A stretch of DNA of 64,000 nt. Source: Gracilimonas mengyeensis (GTDB taxonomy: Bacteria; Bacteroidota; Rhodothermia; Balneolales; Balneolaceae). Under the pieces are notes generated by a model. The model searched no databases. It was not told where the DNA came from and worked only from the letters and a program-made list of their open reading frames with translations. Numbering within the stretch: the stretch's first letter is position 1; each line of letters opens with the position of its first letter. The stretch spans positions 434,001 through 498,000 of the forward strand of contig NZ_FXTP01000001.1 of the NCBI RefSeq assembly GCF_900182705.1, in the 5' to 3' direction. Of the stretch, positions 1 to 10,200 are shown in pieces. Both the position numbers and the translations under genes were made by a program.

Positions 1-2
1 AA

Positions 3-299
3 AAACAGATTGAACGATTTGCTCCCGGTTTTCGTGATACCATCATTAGTAAGCACAGCATGAATACGAAGGCTTTTGAACAGTACAATCCGAATTACAT
101 TGGCGGAGATATCAATGGAGGCGCACAATTTTTCAAACAATTATTTGGGCGGCCGGTTATGAAGTGGAATCCCTATAAAATTCCTGCAGAAGGTTTGTAT
201 ATCTGTTCATCCTCAACCCCACCCGGTGGCGGCGTACACGGGATGTGTGGACTTCATGCAGCCGAAACAGTCCTTAAAAATGAATTTGGCAAAGCCTGA
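3..299 (+). CDS. C-terminal part of a phytoene-desaturase-like NAD(P)/FAD-dependent oxidoreductase (cut by the window edge)
   Basis: The frame is open from base 3 and the protein's N-terminus lies outside the window. About 98 residues remain. They include 'YNPNYIGGDINGG' and a C-terminal 'PGGGVHGMCGLHAA', which match the C-terminal FAD-contacting segment of the phytoene dehydrogenase/PYROXD2-like amine-oxidoreductase superfamily. Members oxidise or desaturate isoprenoids or other hydrophobic substrates using FAD; the substrate here is unknown. The ATG at 60 is internal to the conserved region, so I treat the gene as 5'-truncated rather than as a 79-residue protein. It is followed after 32 bp by the ABC permease on the same strand. 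A carotenoid role is possible because carotenoid-tailoring genes occur at 35-38 kb, but they are too far away to count as evidence. Confidence 0.75.
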   Translation, partial: KQIERFAPGFRDTIISKHSMNTKAFEQYNPNYIGGDINGGAQFFKQLFGRPVMKWNPYKIPAEGLYICSSSTPPGGGVHGMCGLHAAETVLKNEFGKA

Positions 300-331
300 C
301 ATTTTAACTCTTTAGACCCTTATCTTACCGT

Positions 332-2026
332 ATGCTTAAAGCTTTGCATACAACCATTCAAAACCTGAGATCGGACAACAACGGTATTCGCCAAAAATCC
401 CCCAGATGGACTTTTTTCAGTCTGGGCATAGCCGTCCTGATTTCGATACCTATTTTCACCGTCATTTTTGCCATCTTCACTCCTTCGGGAGAAATATGGA
501 GCCACCTGGCCGAGACAGTTCTGGATGATTATATCATTAACTCCCTCCTCCTCATTTCTGGTGTTTCTGTTGGGGTGATTGCCATTGGGGTTTCATCTGC
601 CTGGCTGATCACTATGACTGAATTCCCCGGTCGACGCATGTTTGAATGGGCCTCCATCCTGCCTTTTGCGATTCCGGCCTACCTGATGGCCTACATCTAT
701 ACTGATTTTCTGGATATTGCCGGTCCGCTGCAAACGACGATCCGTAATGTTTTTGGTTTAGGGATAGATGGCTATTGGTTTCCGAATATTCGCTCAGTTG
801 AAGGTGCCATCATCATCATGTCGCTCTCTTTCTATCCGTATGTGTATATGCTGGCTCGTTCTTCTTTTTTGGAACAGTCTACCAGCCTTCTGGAAGCCAG
901 CCGGATTATGGGGTATTCCACCTGGCAAAGCTTTTTGAAAGTAGCGCTGCCTGTTGCACGCCCCGGCATTGCCGCCGGACTTGCCCTGGCCCTGATGGAA
1001 ACCCTCAACGATTTTGGGACCGTTCAATATTTCGGTGTGCAAACGTTTACCACCGGTATTTACCGTACGTGGTTTGGCTTGGGAGAACGTCCAGCCGCCG
1101 CCCAGCTTGCTGCTTTTTTGCTGGCTTTTATTGTAGTGTTATTGATTTTAGAGCGATGGTCCCGAAGCCGCATCAGCAATGAGAAAGCCAACAGTACCCG
1201 GTTTAAACGCCTCAACCGTTTTAAGTTAAAAGGTTTTCGCTCCGGACTGGCCTTTGTAACCTGCTTCATTCCGGTATTATTTGGCTTCATTCTGCCGGTA
1301 ATTTTACTGCTGAATATGTTTTTCACTAATCTGGATACCCTGGATTTCCAGTTTATTGAATTGTCGCTGAATTCATTTACGGTATCAGCTGTCACGGGAC
1401 TTCTGGCGGTAGGCATTGCATTGGTGATGGCCTACTCGGCCCGACTCAATCCCTCCTCTTACGTCAAGTTTTTTAACCGTGTTAGTTCGCTAGGTTATGC
1501 CATTCCCGGTTCCGTAATTGCCGTTGGGGTGCTCATTCCCTTTGGCTTTTTTGATAACACACTGGATGCTTTCTTCAGAGAGCACCTTGGTTTTTCCAGC
1601 GGTTTGCTGCTTAGCGGAACCATCTTTGCCATGGTATTTGCCTATTTAGTACGCTTTCTCTCAGTTTCCTATGGAGGTGTGGAAGCCAGCATGGAAAAAA
1701 TCACCCCAAATATGGATGAAGCCGCAAGAGGATTGGGCTATTCCTTCAGCAAGGTGTTGCGCAAAATTCATATTCCCATGATGTCGGGCGGGCTACTAAC
1801 GGCAGGCTTGCTGGTTTTTGTAGATGTGATGAAAGAGTTGCCTGCTACCCTCATTGTACGGCCTTTTAATTTTGATACGCTGGCCGTACAGGTTTACAGG
1901 TATGCTTCAGATGAGCGGCTGGCGGAATCGGCCGGAGCCGCTTTGATGATTGTGTTGGTTGGCATCATCCCCGTAATCATTATAAGTCGCACGATAGCTA
2001 AGTCAAGAAAATCGGAAACCAAGTGA
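332..2026 (+). CDS. Fe(III)-type ABC transporter permease (FbpB/SfuB-like, two fused permease units)
   Basis: The protein has 564 residues and about twelve hydrophobic segments arranged as two tandem BPD_transp_1-type permease units. Each half carries the cytoplasmic EAA loop that contacts the ATPase: 'EASRIMGYSTWQSFLKVALP' near residue 189 and a second beginning 'EAARGLGYSFSKVLRKIHIP' near residue 463. Fused double permeases of this length are typical of ferric iron importers (FbpB, SfuB, HitB). The protein would sit in the inner membrane and take ferric ions from a periplasmic binding protein. No ATPase gene is next to it. A matching iron-binding lipoprotein lies about 24 kb away at 26317-27336 on the other strand. 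The ATG at 332 is used; no strong Shine-Dalgarno sequence is seen. Family assignment is firm, substrate assignment is by homology. Confidence 0.88.
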   Translation: MLKALHTTIQNLRSDNNGIRQKSPRWTFFSLGIAVLISIPIFTVIFAIFTPSGEIWSHLAETVLDDYIINSLLLISGVSVGVIAIGVSSAWLITMTEFPGRRMFEWASILPFAIPAYLMAYIYTDFLDIAGPLQTTIRNVFGLGIDGYWFPNIRSVEGAIIIMSLSFYPYVYMLARSSFLEQSTSLLEASRIMGYSTWQSFLKVALPVARPGIAAGLALALMETLNDFGTVQYFGVQTFTTGIYRTWFGLGERPAAAQLAAFLLAFIVVLLILERWSRSRISNEKANSTRFKRLNRFKLKGFRSGLAFVTCFIPVLFGFILPVILLLNMFFTNLDTLDFQFIELSLNSFTVSAVTGLLAVGIALVMAYSARLNPSSYVKFFNRVSSLGYAIPGSVIAVGVLIPFGFFDNTLDAFFREHLGFSSGLLLSGTIFAMVFAYLVRFLSVSYGGVEASMEKITPNMDEAARGLGYSFSKVLRKIHIPMMSGGLLTAGLLVFVDVMKELPATLIVRPFNFDTLAVQVYRYASDERLAESAGAALMIVLVGIIPVIIISRTIAKSRKSETK

Positions 2027-2145
2027 TTTAGCTATCACAAATCACCTAGGTTTCCTCATCTCATCCTTCCGCACCATGATTTCACGGAAGTTTTAAAATG
2101 GACTCTATTCCATCACCAGGAATATTCCAGACGACGAAATAGAGC

Positions 2146-2166
2146 AAAAGTCGATTCTCGACTTTT
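2146..2166 (+). terminator. Perfect 9-bp hairpin downstream of the permease gene
   Basis: AAAAGTCGA (2146-2154), a three-base loop and TCGACTTTT (2158-2166) form a perfect stem with A-rich and T-rich ends. It lies 120 bp after the permease stop and could work as a terminator in either direction. The T-run is short, so function is uncertain. Confidence 0.4.
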
Positions 2167-2232
2167 CAGGGTTTCTTAGAGCCCATTTCGGGCATTAATT
2201 TCTTATATGTAATTGGGGGTATGAGTTCAGAA

Positions 2233-2271
2233 ATACGGCCGTGACCTTCCTAATCATTACCACGGCCGTAT
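2233..2271. other. 11-bp perfect inverted repeat (ATACGGCCGTG)
   Basis: ATACGGCCGTG at 2233-2243 and its exact reverse complement at 2261-2271 flank a 17-base spacer. There is no T-run on either strand, so it is not a classical intrinsic terminator. It could be an mRNA 3'-end stabiliser, a protein-binding site or part of a repeat. It sits in the gene-free stretch after the permease. Confidence 0.45.
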
Positions 2272-2428
2272 CATATGAAAATGAATCTCCAAATCGATTC
2301 TATCTGAACTATTACTCCTTAATTAATTCAGCATAAAGCTGAAACCTAACTGAGTGTAATCCCGCTTGTCAGCCAATGATTCACTCAAAATTTTCTGCTG
2401 TTAATATTCAAAGAAGAGCGGAGAAATC

Positions 2429-2471
2429 ACTTATAAAATAATCTCAAGTCTTGTGATATTTGTATCAAAAA
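2429..2471 (+). repeat. Direct repeat copy 1 (43 bp; copy 2 at 20131-20173)
   Basis: The 43 bases match 36 of 43 bases at 20131-20173 in the same orientation, including the shared block TTGTGATA followed by TTGTATCAAAAA. Downstream similarity is weaker but continues (GCTATTTGG here, GACTATTTGG at copy 2). The repeat lies in non-coding DNA, and the two copies bracket the PEGA/adhesin/tail-collar block. Confidence 0.65.
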
Positions 2472-2543
2472 CACCCTTTTAGAGGCTATTTGGGTATTTA
2501 CCGGTGTATTAGATTTGCAAATTCAGGAATCTCTTGCGGTTAT

Positions 2544-3160
2544 TAATTAACGTCAGTTCTATATAAAAACGTCATTGCTTTAAATGTTAGATAATTCGGT
2601 GACAATTTTCTGGTCGTCCCCGAATGGGGACAAACATCAATAGCCCAGGGTAAATCCATGCAAGTGGATGCAACCCTGGGTTGGCTATCACACAAAAAAG
2701 AACCCGAGGCTTGTTTTACTTTGAGGTAGGAACATCTAACGAGGGTTGGGCAACTGCGTGCTATGGGGAGGCAAAGCCAAAGCTTCGTAAGGCAAGATTA
2801 TCCCACCTGTCAACGGGGCGAAGCTTGGGCTCTTTTTTTTATTCACCCCAGGTTGCGCCTGTTTGCTCCCCGCAAGCGGGTAAGCCTAAACAGGCTTACC
2901 CGGGGCTATTGATGTATGACCCCATTCGGGGTCTTCTTAAGTAAGTTTTGTCACCGAATTATCTATCTAACATCTACAATTGCGAGTCCCTAATTTTGCC
3001 AAAATCGGGGCAACACTATTGAAAAAATGACCAGAACTTGTGATGGGTAGCAATCTCCCGGATAATGCCACAGACTGTGCTTCCTCTTGTCACAGCAACC
3101 TCCGCAAGGAGAAGGCCTTCTATAATACTTCAAATTCAATGTATTACAATTAGCATTGTA
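2544..3160 (+). repeat. Interrupted intergenic repeat copy A (family with CGTCAGTTCKATATAA end)
   Basis: The left part (2544-2578, containing CGTCAGTTCTATATAAAAAC and GTCATTGC) and the right part (2979-3120, containing TAATTTTGCCAAAATCGGGG) together align with the uninterrupted copy at 51552-51827. The 400-bp element at 2579-2978 splits this repeat. The region after 3040 resembles the common 'GCAATCTCCC...GATAATGCCACAGACTGTGC' intergenic repeats and matches part of the copy near 43286-43425. The right boundary is degenerate and approximate. Confidence 0.6.
2579..2978. mobile_element. 400-bp palindromic MITE-like element with ATTGC target duplication
   Basis: The ends are imperfect inverted repeats: TTTAAATGTTAGA...TAATTCGGTGACAA at the left matches the reverse complement of the right end, which has a 4-base insertion. 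Inside lies a second inverted pair, CCCCGAATGGGG...CATCAATAGCCC (2619-2646) against its complement (2901-2933), then further nested stems around the 'CCCTGGG' segments. The sequence ATTGC occurs on both sides (2574-2578 and 2979-2983), as expected of a target-site duplication. An 87-codon open frame inside (2681-2944, TTG start) resembles no family I know and is probably fortuitous. No transposase is encoded, so movement would need one in trans. Confidence 0.65.
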
Positions 3161-3284
3161 GTAAATGAGGTCTCCCAAGAAAATCAGCGTAATCCCAAAA
3201 TCCTTAAAATCTACGATCAAAAGAAAGCCTCTATTACCGCTACAGGCCGGGGGTGCCTGAAGCGGAACAGAGTAGCTCACACGG

Positions 3285-4235
3285 TCACTGTGCGACCGGC
3301 CTTCCAGGGGGTATGGGTATTCCCGCTTTTGGGGAATCGTCTGTGAAAATCAATATAGCAGCTGAGCTAATTACGGCAGCGCCAATGCCTCCCAAAATCC
3401 AGTATTTCTTCTCTCTTACAAAGGTACCGAACTTGTTCTCACGCTCATCAGAGGTAGGTTCAGGGGCAAAGGCTTCCATTTCACGGGGATTTAGCTGAAT
3501 AGAAATAGTCGCATCTTCGCCCCTGTTTAAACTTACCACCTGCTCGGCATCCTGATATCCTTGTTTGCTAAATGTGAAATGGTATGTCCCCTCGATCAAC
3601 TCTATGGAACTGATTGCTTCTTCTGCAAGAAACTGATGCAGGGGTTGTCCGTCCATCGTCTTAACAATAACATCAATGCTGTCGGTATTGGCCTCAATGG
3701 TCAGATTCGAGCTCAGAGAGATAAATTGCTGATCATCCTCATAATTTTTGCCCCCCGTCTTTATTCTGAATGTATTGACCCGCATCAGGTACAAAGGAAC
3801 TTCCATATCAGCGTTCTCTAATCCAGGCTGTTCCTGAATGGAAATGGTGCTCATGGCTACCTGGGTAAAAGCATCGGATTCATGTACAAAGGAAATAGAT
3901 ATAACCGAGTCCTCAGTCATAGTAATATCATCGGTGCTGACGGTAATTCCCTTAAATATCAGAGTCTCCTCTTCCAACCACTGCTGAATGAGTTCTGAAG
4001 AGACTTCGTATTGATTGTCAGGAACTACCAGTTGAATGATTCCCTCATTGATACGAAGTCCTTCGGTAGGTTTAACATCGACCTGCTCAAAGTGGAAGGA
4101 CGTATCCGTTTCAGGACTTTGTGCAAAAACACTGATTCCCAGCAGGTAACAACCGAAAATTAAGCTTATGGTTCTTATTTGGTTTGATAATTTTGTTCTC
4201 ATAGTTCTGTCGATAAAATGATTCATAATCTTCAT
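3285..4235 (-). CDS. PEGA-like domain membrane-anchored protein of the adhesin operon
   Basis: 316 residues. A hydrophobic N-terminal segment ('IFGCYLLGISVFAQ') ending near residue 39 looks like a signal peptide. A long beta-rich domain follows, then a PEGA-like unit around residues 192-252 (ending 'GTYHFTFSKQGYQ'...'ISIQL') and a single C-terminal membrane helix ('YWILGGIGAAVISSAAILIF', about 278-297) with a short proline-rich tail. PEGA domains are usually extracytoplasmic and found in surface-layer or cell-wall-associated proteins. The gene starts 11 bp after the stop of the giant adhesin on the same strand, so the two are very likely cotranscribed, and it may anchor or assist that protein. 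An internal ATG at residue 12 is an alternative start. No exact homologue is recognised. Confidence 0.65.
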   Translation of the reverse strand: MKIMNHFIDRTMRTKLSNQIRTISLIFGCYLLGISVFAQSPETDTSFHFEQVDVKPTEGLRINEGIIQLVVPDNQYEVSSELIQQWLEEETLIFKGITVSTDDITMTEDSVISISFVHESDAFTQVAMSTISIQEQPGLENADMEVPLYLMRVNTFRIKTGGKNYEDDQQFISLSSNLTIEANTDSIDVIVKTMDGQPLHQFLAEEAISSIELIEGTYHFTFSKQGYQDAEQVVSLNRGEDATISIQLNPREMEAFAPEPTSDERENKFGTFVREKKYWILGGIGAAVISSAAILIFTDDSPKAGIPIPPGRPVAQ

Positions 4236-4246
4236 GCACCTCTGCT

Positions 4247-7200
4247 TTATTTGATGAGGGTCAATTTCTTCGTTTGAACATGTTTCCCAGCCTGCAGGCG
4301 ATAGAAGTAGATACCACTGGCCAGATGAGATGCATTCCAGTCATACACATACCAGCCCGCCGATTGCTTGCTATTCACCAGGGTTTGCACCTTACGCCCT
4401 AACAGATCATAGATCTCGAGACGTACATCCGTGAGTTCAGGAACCGAATAGCGAATGTTGGTAGTAGGGTTAAACGGGTTCGGGTAATTCTGTGCAAGCG
4501 TAAACTCCGTTGGCAACATGGACTGCTGTAATTCTTCCAGCTCCATCTGGTTACCCACATATACCTCATATCGGGAAATGGGCTCGGTCATCTTGATTTT
4601 CTCTTCGCTGAAGGCTGGAATCAAGTATGACTTGTTGGTAGCCACGTTTAACAGCAACACCGATGTGGTTCCCGGCAGGTCAATGGCTTCGGGACGCCAG
4701 ACCGTGCTGGATCCAACTCTTGCCCGCACCTCAACAAAGTAAGGTTCATCCGTATTCTTGGTACTCATCAGGCGATTGTAGCGCATGTGATTTTCCTTGT
4801 GATCGGTAATCACCATCCCGGATTTTGCGAATCGTAAATCAGGATGTTCACGGTTAAATCTTCTGCCCTTCTCTTTTTCAACTTGCTTTGGCTCCTCCAC
4901 AAGCTGAACTGCGGTACGACTGCTGTCCGGGTAAAAAATCTCAATATTCAAGTGAGCTTTGCCATCCAGACTTTTGTCACTAAGCTTGGTTTGCTCAGTT
5001 CCCCGCTGCTCAAAACCGGTATAAGGGATAAATAGCGTTTCCCTGTTCAGGTTTGGATCATTATAGAAATAATATCCCTTGAAAGGTTTCAGGGTATCGG
5101 CCAGTCCGAACTGCTGTTCGTAGCCATAGATGGAACCACTGAAGTTGTTAAACTCTTCCACCAGAGACCATTCTACTGCAGACTGATAAGGATTTGAGAT
5201 GATATTCCAGCCGGAATGAACAGATATTGGATAGCTATCATTTTCATTGGTCTGAACCGCCGTAAACATCCGGTTTCCGGTTACAATTTCAGTACTTAGC
5301 ACCCAAAAGCCGAGTCCGGGACTAAACACAAAGCGATCATCATCCGGCGTATATTCATCATAAAACTCCAGGTCATCGCCGGTCTCAATGAATGCACGCC
5401 AGCTCTCACGATATGGTCCTGTGAAGAAATCATCCACACGAATGCGGTCAGAACCCGGCAAGCCAACCATTCGGTAATCGGTTTGCTGTGGTGTAACAGC
5501 CTCCTCATTGGGCTCTTCTGAAGTCCCTGAGGTAGTACCAAATTCAATCAATACATCTACCGGGTCAGACTCTGTCACGATAGGATCAGGACGTGTGGTG
5601 AAGCTAAACATCGAAGTCCATTCACTGCCGGTTGGAATACCTGCGAGGGTATCCGCAACACGTACTTGCCAGAAGTAATTAGTTTCAGCAGAAAGCCCTT
5701 CAAGCTGCAATTCATCTACGGTCAGTGTAGTATCAATAAGCATCGGCTCTAACTGATCGTTTGCAGCCAGTTGTATTTCAAAAGTAGCGCCTTCAGGAAT
5801 GTTAGTCCATCGTAACAAGGGCGCCGTACTGATGTCGGTAGCTTCATTAGCCGGGAAACTTATAGATGGAATTTCAGCCTCGGTCGCAAAAGTAAAGGCT
5901 TCCGACCAGGGTCCTTCGCTGTTTTCATTGATACCGCGCACTCTCCACCAGTATGGAGTGAACAATAAAAGCGGCTCTTCCGGGCTAAAGCTTAGTTCAT
6001 CAACACCAATGGCTTCGGCGGTGATGGACTCAAAATTCTCATCTGAAGCAATTTGGATTTCGTAGCTATTCGCTCTCTCTGCAGCATTCCAGCTAAAGGA
6101 GCTGCCGGTGAACACGGAACCCAAACTGTCAGCAGGACTTGCCAGTGTGACCTCTCCAGGCATCTGAACAATTGTAGTGAAGCTCCAGCTAAATTCATCA
6201 TTCACCAAATCATCGCTGTTTCTAACTGCACCAAATGGGATCACGACGGTGTACATGGTCAAATACTCCAATTCTTCGGGGATGATCACCAGAGAAGAAT
6301 CAATTACTTGCACGTCTACTGATTCTATAGCAACGCCGTTCGATGTCAATTGAACGCCTGAAAGATCCCCTGCACTTACCGGTTGGTCGAACTGTACTTC
6401 AATCGGCGTCTCTACATCTACATCTTCAGCATCAGCCAACGGAGTTTGCTGAATAATGACTGGCACTGTTTTTATCGATGTGAAACTTAACGTGAAGGGT
6501 GCATTGCTAATGCTGTCCGCATTTACAATCGCTCCCTCCTCCATGCTTAGGGTGTAAACCATCGCATTATCAAAGCCAGCGTGAGTAATTTGCAGTAGAG
6601 AATCCGCCGCCGTGAACGAAGTAATTTCTACTTCCTGCTCCGTACTGTCTACTATGGAGAAAGCATCTTGAGCATCAACATTGATATCTTGTGAAAAGCG
6701 CAATTCTATGCTTTGATCCAGGGCTATGCCTGTGGCCTCATCAACCGGATTGGAAACTTCCACAACCGGAGGTGCCATAATGGTTGTAAATGAGAAGCTG
6801 AACGCTCCGTTAGGCTGTTCATCCGAATTTTGTACTGCTCCGGCCGGAATGATTACGGTATAACTGGTTTCATTACTAAATAATGCATGGCTTAACAGCA
6901 GATTTTCACCGCTTATGCTGGCATTGACCTGTTCAACAGCCGAACCTGCTTCATCTTCAATACGAATTCCTGAGAAGTCGACTTCAGTGATATTTTCGTT
7001 GAATTGAATTTCAACTTCGGCATCAAGAGCCACCTTTCTGGCAGTATCAGATGGAGTGGTAGCTATCACCGATAGTGCAGATATTATTTCTATTGTTACG
7101 GATTGCGATGCCTCGTTTTCACCATCACTTACCTGAACAGTGAAAGTAATGGAATTAACCAATTCAGGATCGAAATCATCAGCATCTGAGACGGTAACGA

Positions 7201-10200
7201 ACCCACTTGTAGCATCTATAGCAAGACCCGGTTCTCCATCTTCATCGGCATCGAAATTATCCTGAAGGGAAAATTCAAGACTGGCCTGTATATCTTCATC
7301 ATCAGCGATTGCCCGACCCAGGGTATCTCCTGTAGCAGGCATCTCACTAAGAGTCAATGGCGTGGGGAAACTCAGGGTTGGACTAAATTCATTGACATCG
7401 GTAACGGTGATCACGAATGACTGACTGGTACTTCTGAGCCCGTCACTTACTATCACTGAAACCTCATAACGGTTGTCTGAATTTTGATCGTCCGGGTTTT
7501 CAGCATCGGGCGCTTCTGTAAAAAGCAGCACACCAGAATTTTCATCAATTGTGAATAGCGATTGATCTACTCCGCCATTCAGAGAATATGATATACTGTT
7601 GAGGTCACTTGCTGTTACCGTGAAGGCTGTCCTTTGGTTTTCTTCCGCAAAAATGGCACCATCCGGATTGCTTGTAATCACAGGTGGCTGGTTATCCACG
7701 GTGATGGCCGGCACATCCATTTGAGAAGAAGTATTGCCGGCTAAATCCACGGCTTGCACTACAAAGTTATTCACCATGTTTTCTTGTAATTCAACCTGAA
7801 AACTCCAGGCACCTGACTGTATTATGGCCGAATCCAAAGGCGTGGAATTATCCGCAGTACCATTGGCATCATCATCAGCAAACAGAAGCACTGACACGCC
7901 ATTCTCGGCGTGTGTACCAGAGATTGTATAGTCTGTAACCTCTACAAGAATGTCTTCGGATGGCTGAGTCACCACCGGATTTTCCGGGGAAGTAATATCA
8001 ATTTGCACTTCCAGTGATTCAGCAGGACTGATATTTCCAGCCAGATCGGTGACCAAAGCGGCGATAGAATGCGTACCTTCAGGAAGGCTGGTTCCGGTAT
8101 AATCAAACGTCCAGTTCCCTGATTCATCAGAATTTGTTTTACCAATACTATTACCATCCATGAATAGCTCAACACTGGCACTCATTTCTGCAAGCCCGGT
8201 TACGGCTATGGTTTGATCATTGGTGATTCCATCCGATGAGGAACTTCCTGAATCTGTAGTAATTCCAGTGAAAGTAGCGGCTTCAGGTGCAGTAATATCA
8301 ACTTCAACAGATAAAGCATATGAAGCAGCAGACGTATTTCCGGCCATATCGGTAGCTTGTGCCGTTAGCTCGTATACGCCTTCCGCCAAACTATTGCTGG
8401 TATTATCGAGACTCCACTCTCCTGCCCCGTCTGTAGTGGTGTTTCCAACGCTCTCACCGTCAATAAATAATTCGATAGTGCTATTCGCTTCTGCCGTACC
8501 ATTGATCACAATGTTTTGGTTTCTGGTGATTTGGTCATTGATGGAATTTCCAGAATCTGTTTCTATACCAGCTAGGATCGGGGTCTCAGGGGCTGTGAGG
8601 TCAACATCCACTACCAAAGCCGTGGATATTGCCGAAGTATTTCCGGCCGCATCCGTAGCATTTGCTGTGATTTCATATATGCCCTCAGCCAGGTCAGTTC
8701 CTGTATGGTCAAAACTCCAATCTCCGGCTCCATCAGCGGTGGTAATTCCAAGTCTGTTGCCATCCAATAATACTTCTACCGTACTTAGCGCCTCAGCCGT
8801 TCCTGTTATTTTCAGGCTTTGGTCATTGGTAATCTGGTCTGTCATCAACTTGCCTGTATCGTCTTCAATGGCAGCCACAACCGGAGCTTCAGGTGGCGTT
8901 CCATCATAAGTGATACTAAACTGAGACGCCGCTGAGTTTTGATTACCGGCCTTATCTGTAGCTACGGAAGAGGCCACATCCACCGTAACAGTTCCATCTG
9001 TTGTTGGGGTAATGCTTGCAGTGTAGACAGTAGCACTGGTCGAAGTAAAATTGCTCACACTTGCATTTCCAGTTGTAATGTCTTCACTGCTAAACCCGGT
9101 GACATCCTCGGAGAAAGTGAAAGTTACTGGAAAAGTGTTGTTTGTAGGATCCAGTTCGTCACTGGTAATGGCCACGGTGGGCGGCGTACCGTCATAGGTG
9201 ATACTAAACTGGCTGGCGGCTGTATTTTGATTACCAACCTGGTCAGTTACTACTCCGGCGGCTACATCAACCGTCATTGTACCATCAGCATTAGGAATTA
9301 AGGCAACACTAAACGTGGTGCTGTCAGCCGTTTCAACTTTGCTGATGCTGCCATTCCCAACCGTGATGTCCGAATCGGAAAAACCATTCACATCTTCACT
9401 AAAGCTCACTTTCAAAGCAAGCGGGTTCGCATTGGTTGGACCCGTTTCCTCACTTGTGATAGTGACAGAAGGCGGAGTGGCATCATAAATAATACTAAAC
9501 TGCTCGGCCGCTTTATTATCGTTGCCGGCATTATCGGTAGCTACGGAGCCTGCCACATCCACTGTTATCACTCCATCAGCTGTCGGAGTGAAATTTGCAG
9601 TAAATGAGGTGCTATCATTCGTGGATAAATTGCTTAGAGAACCATTTTGTATAGTGACGTCACTTGCAGCAAATCCATTCACTTCCTCTTTAAAGGTAAA
9701 AGTTATGGGAATTGGATTTGTGTTGGTAGGATTCTGAACCTGGGTACTTATGGTTAAAGCTGGAGAAGTTGCATCAAAGGTTCGCGTAAATTGAGTGGCA
9801 GCCAAGTTGTTGTTACCGGCAGCATCGGTTGCTACTGAACCAGCCACATCTACCGTCACTATCCCATCATGAGTTGGTGTAATAGTGGCGCTGTACTCAG
9901 AAGCACTGGATGCACTGAAGTTACTTACACTTGCATTGCCAGCTGTAATATCGTTGATGGTAAAGCCGGTTACGTCTTCCGAGAAGCTCACCAGAATCGT
10001 AATGGCGCTATTCGTCGGATCGCTTTCATCACTGCTAATAGATACCGTAGGTGCGGTAGCGTCGTAGCCAATACTAAACTGCGAAGCCGCCGTGTTGTCG
10101 TTACCGGCGGCATCCATGGCCACTGAAGCTGCCACATCCAGGGTGACCGTTCCATCAGCCGTTGGAGTGACCGTAGCCGAATAGACTTTTGCACTCGTTG

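Larger units (their letters stand above)
2027..3284. other. Gene-free, repeat-rich intergenic region
   Basis: These 1,258 bases lie between the permease and the convergent PEGA-like gene and contain no gene I can support. They hold two hairpins (2146-2166, 2233-2271), direct repeat copy 1 (2429-2471), the interrupted repeat with its nested 400-bp element, and near 3178-3222 a fragment of the 'AATCCT..AATCAG' repeat family that also occurs at 31490-31748. Open frames here are short, overlap on both strands and follow the repeats. Confidence 0.7.

Noticed and set aside
2681-2944. An 87-codon open frame inside the 400-bp palindromic element
   Set aside because: TTG start, composition follows the inverted repeats, no family resemblance; kept as part of the element.
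8220-8909. 229-codon open frame antisense to the adhesin Ig units
   Set aside because: Follows the repeat periodicity of the adhesin and has no start signal or domain.
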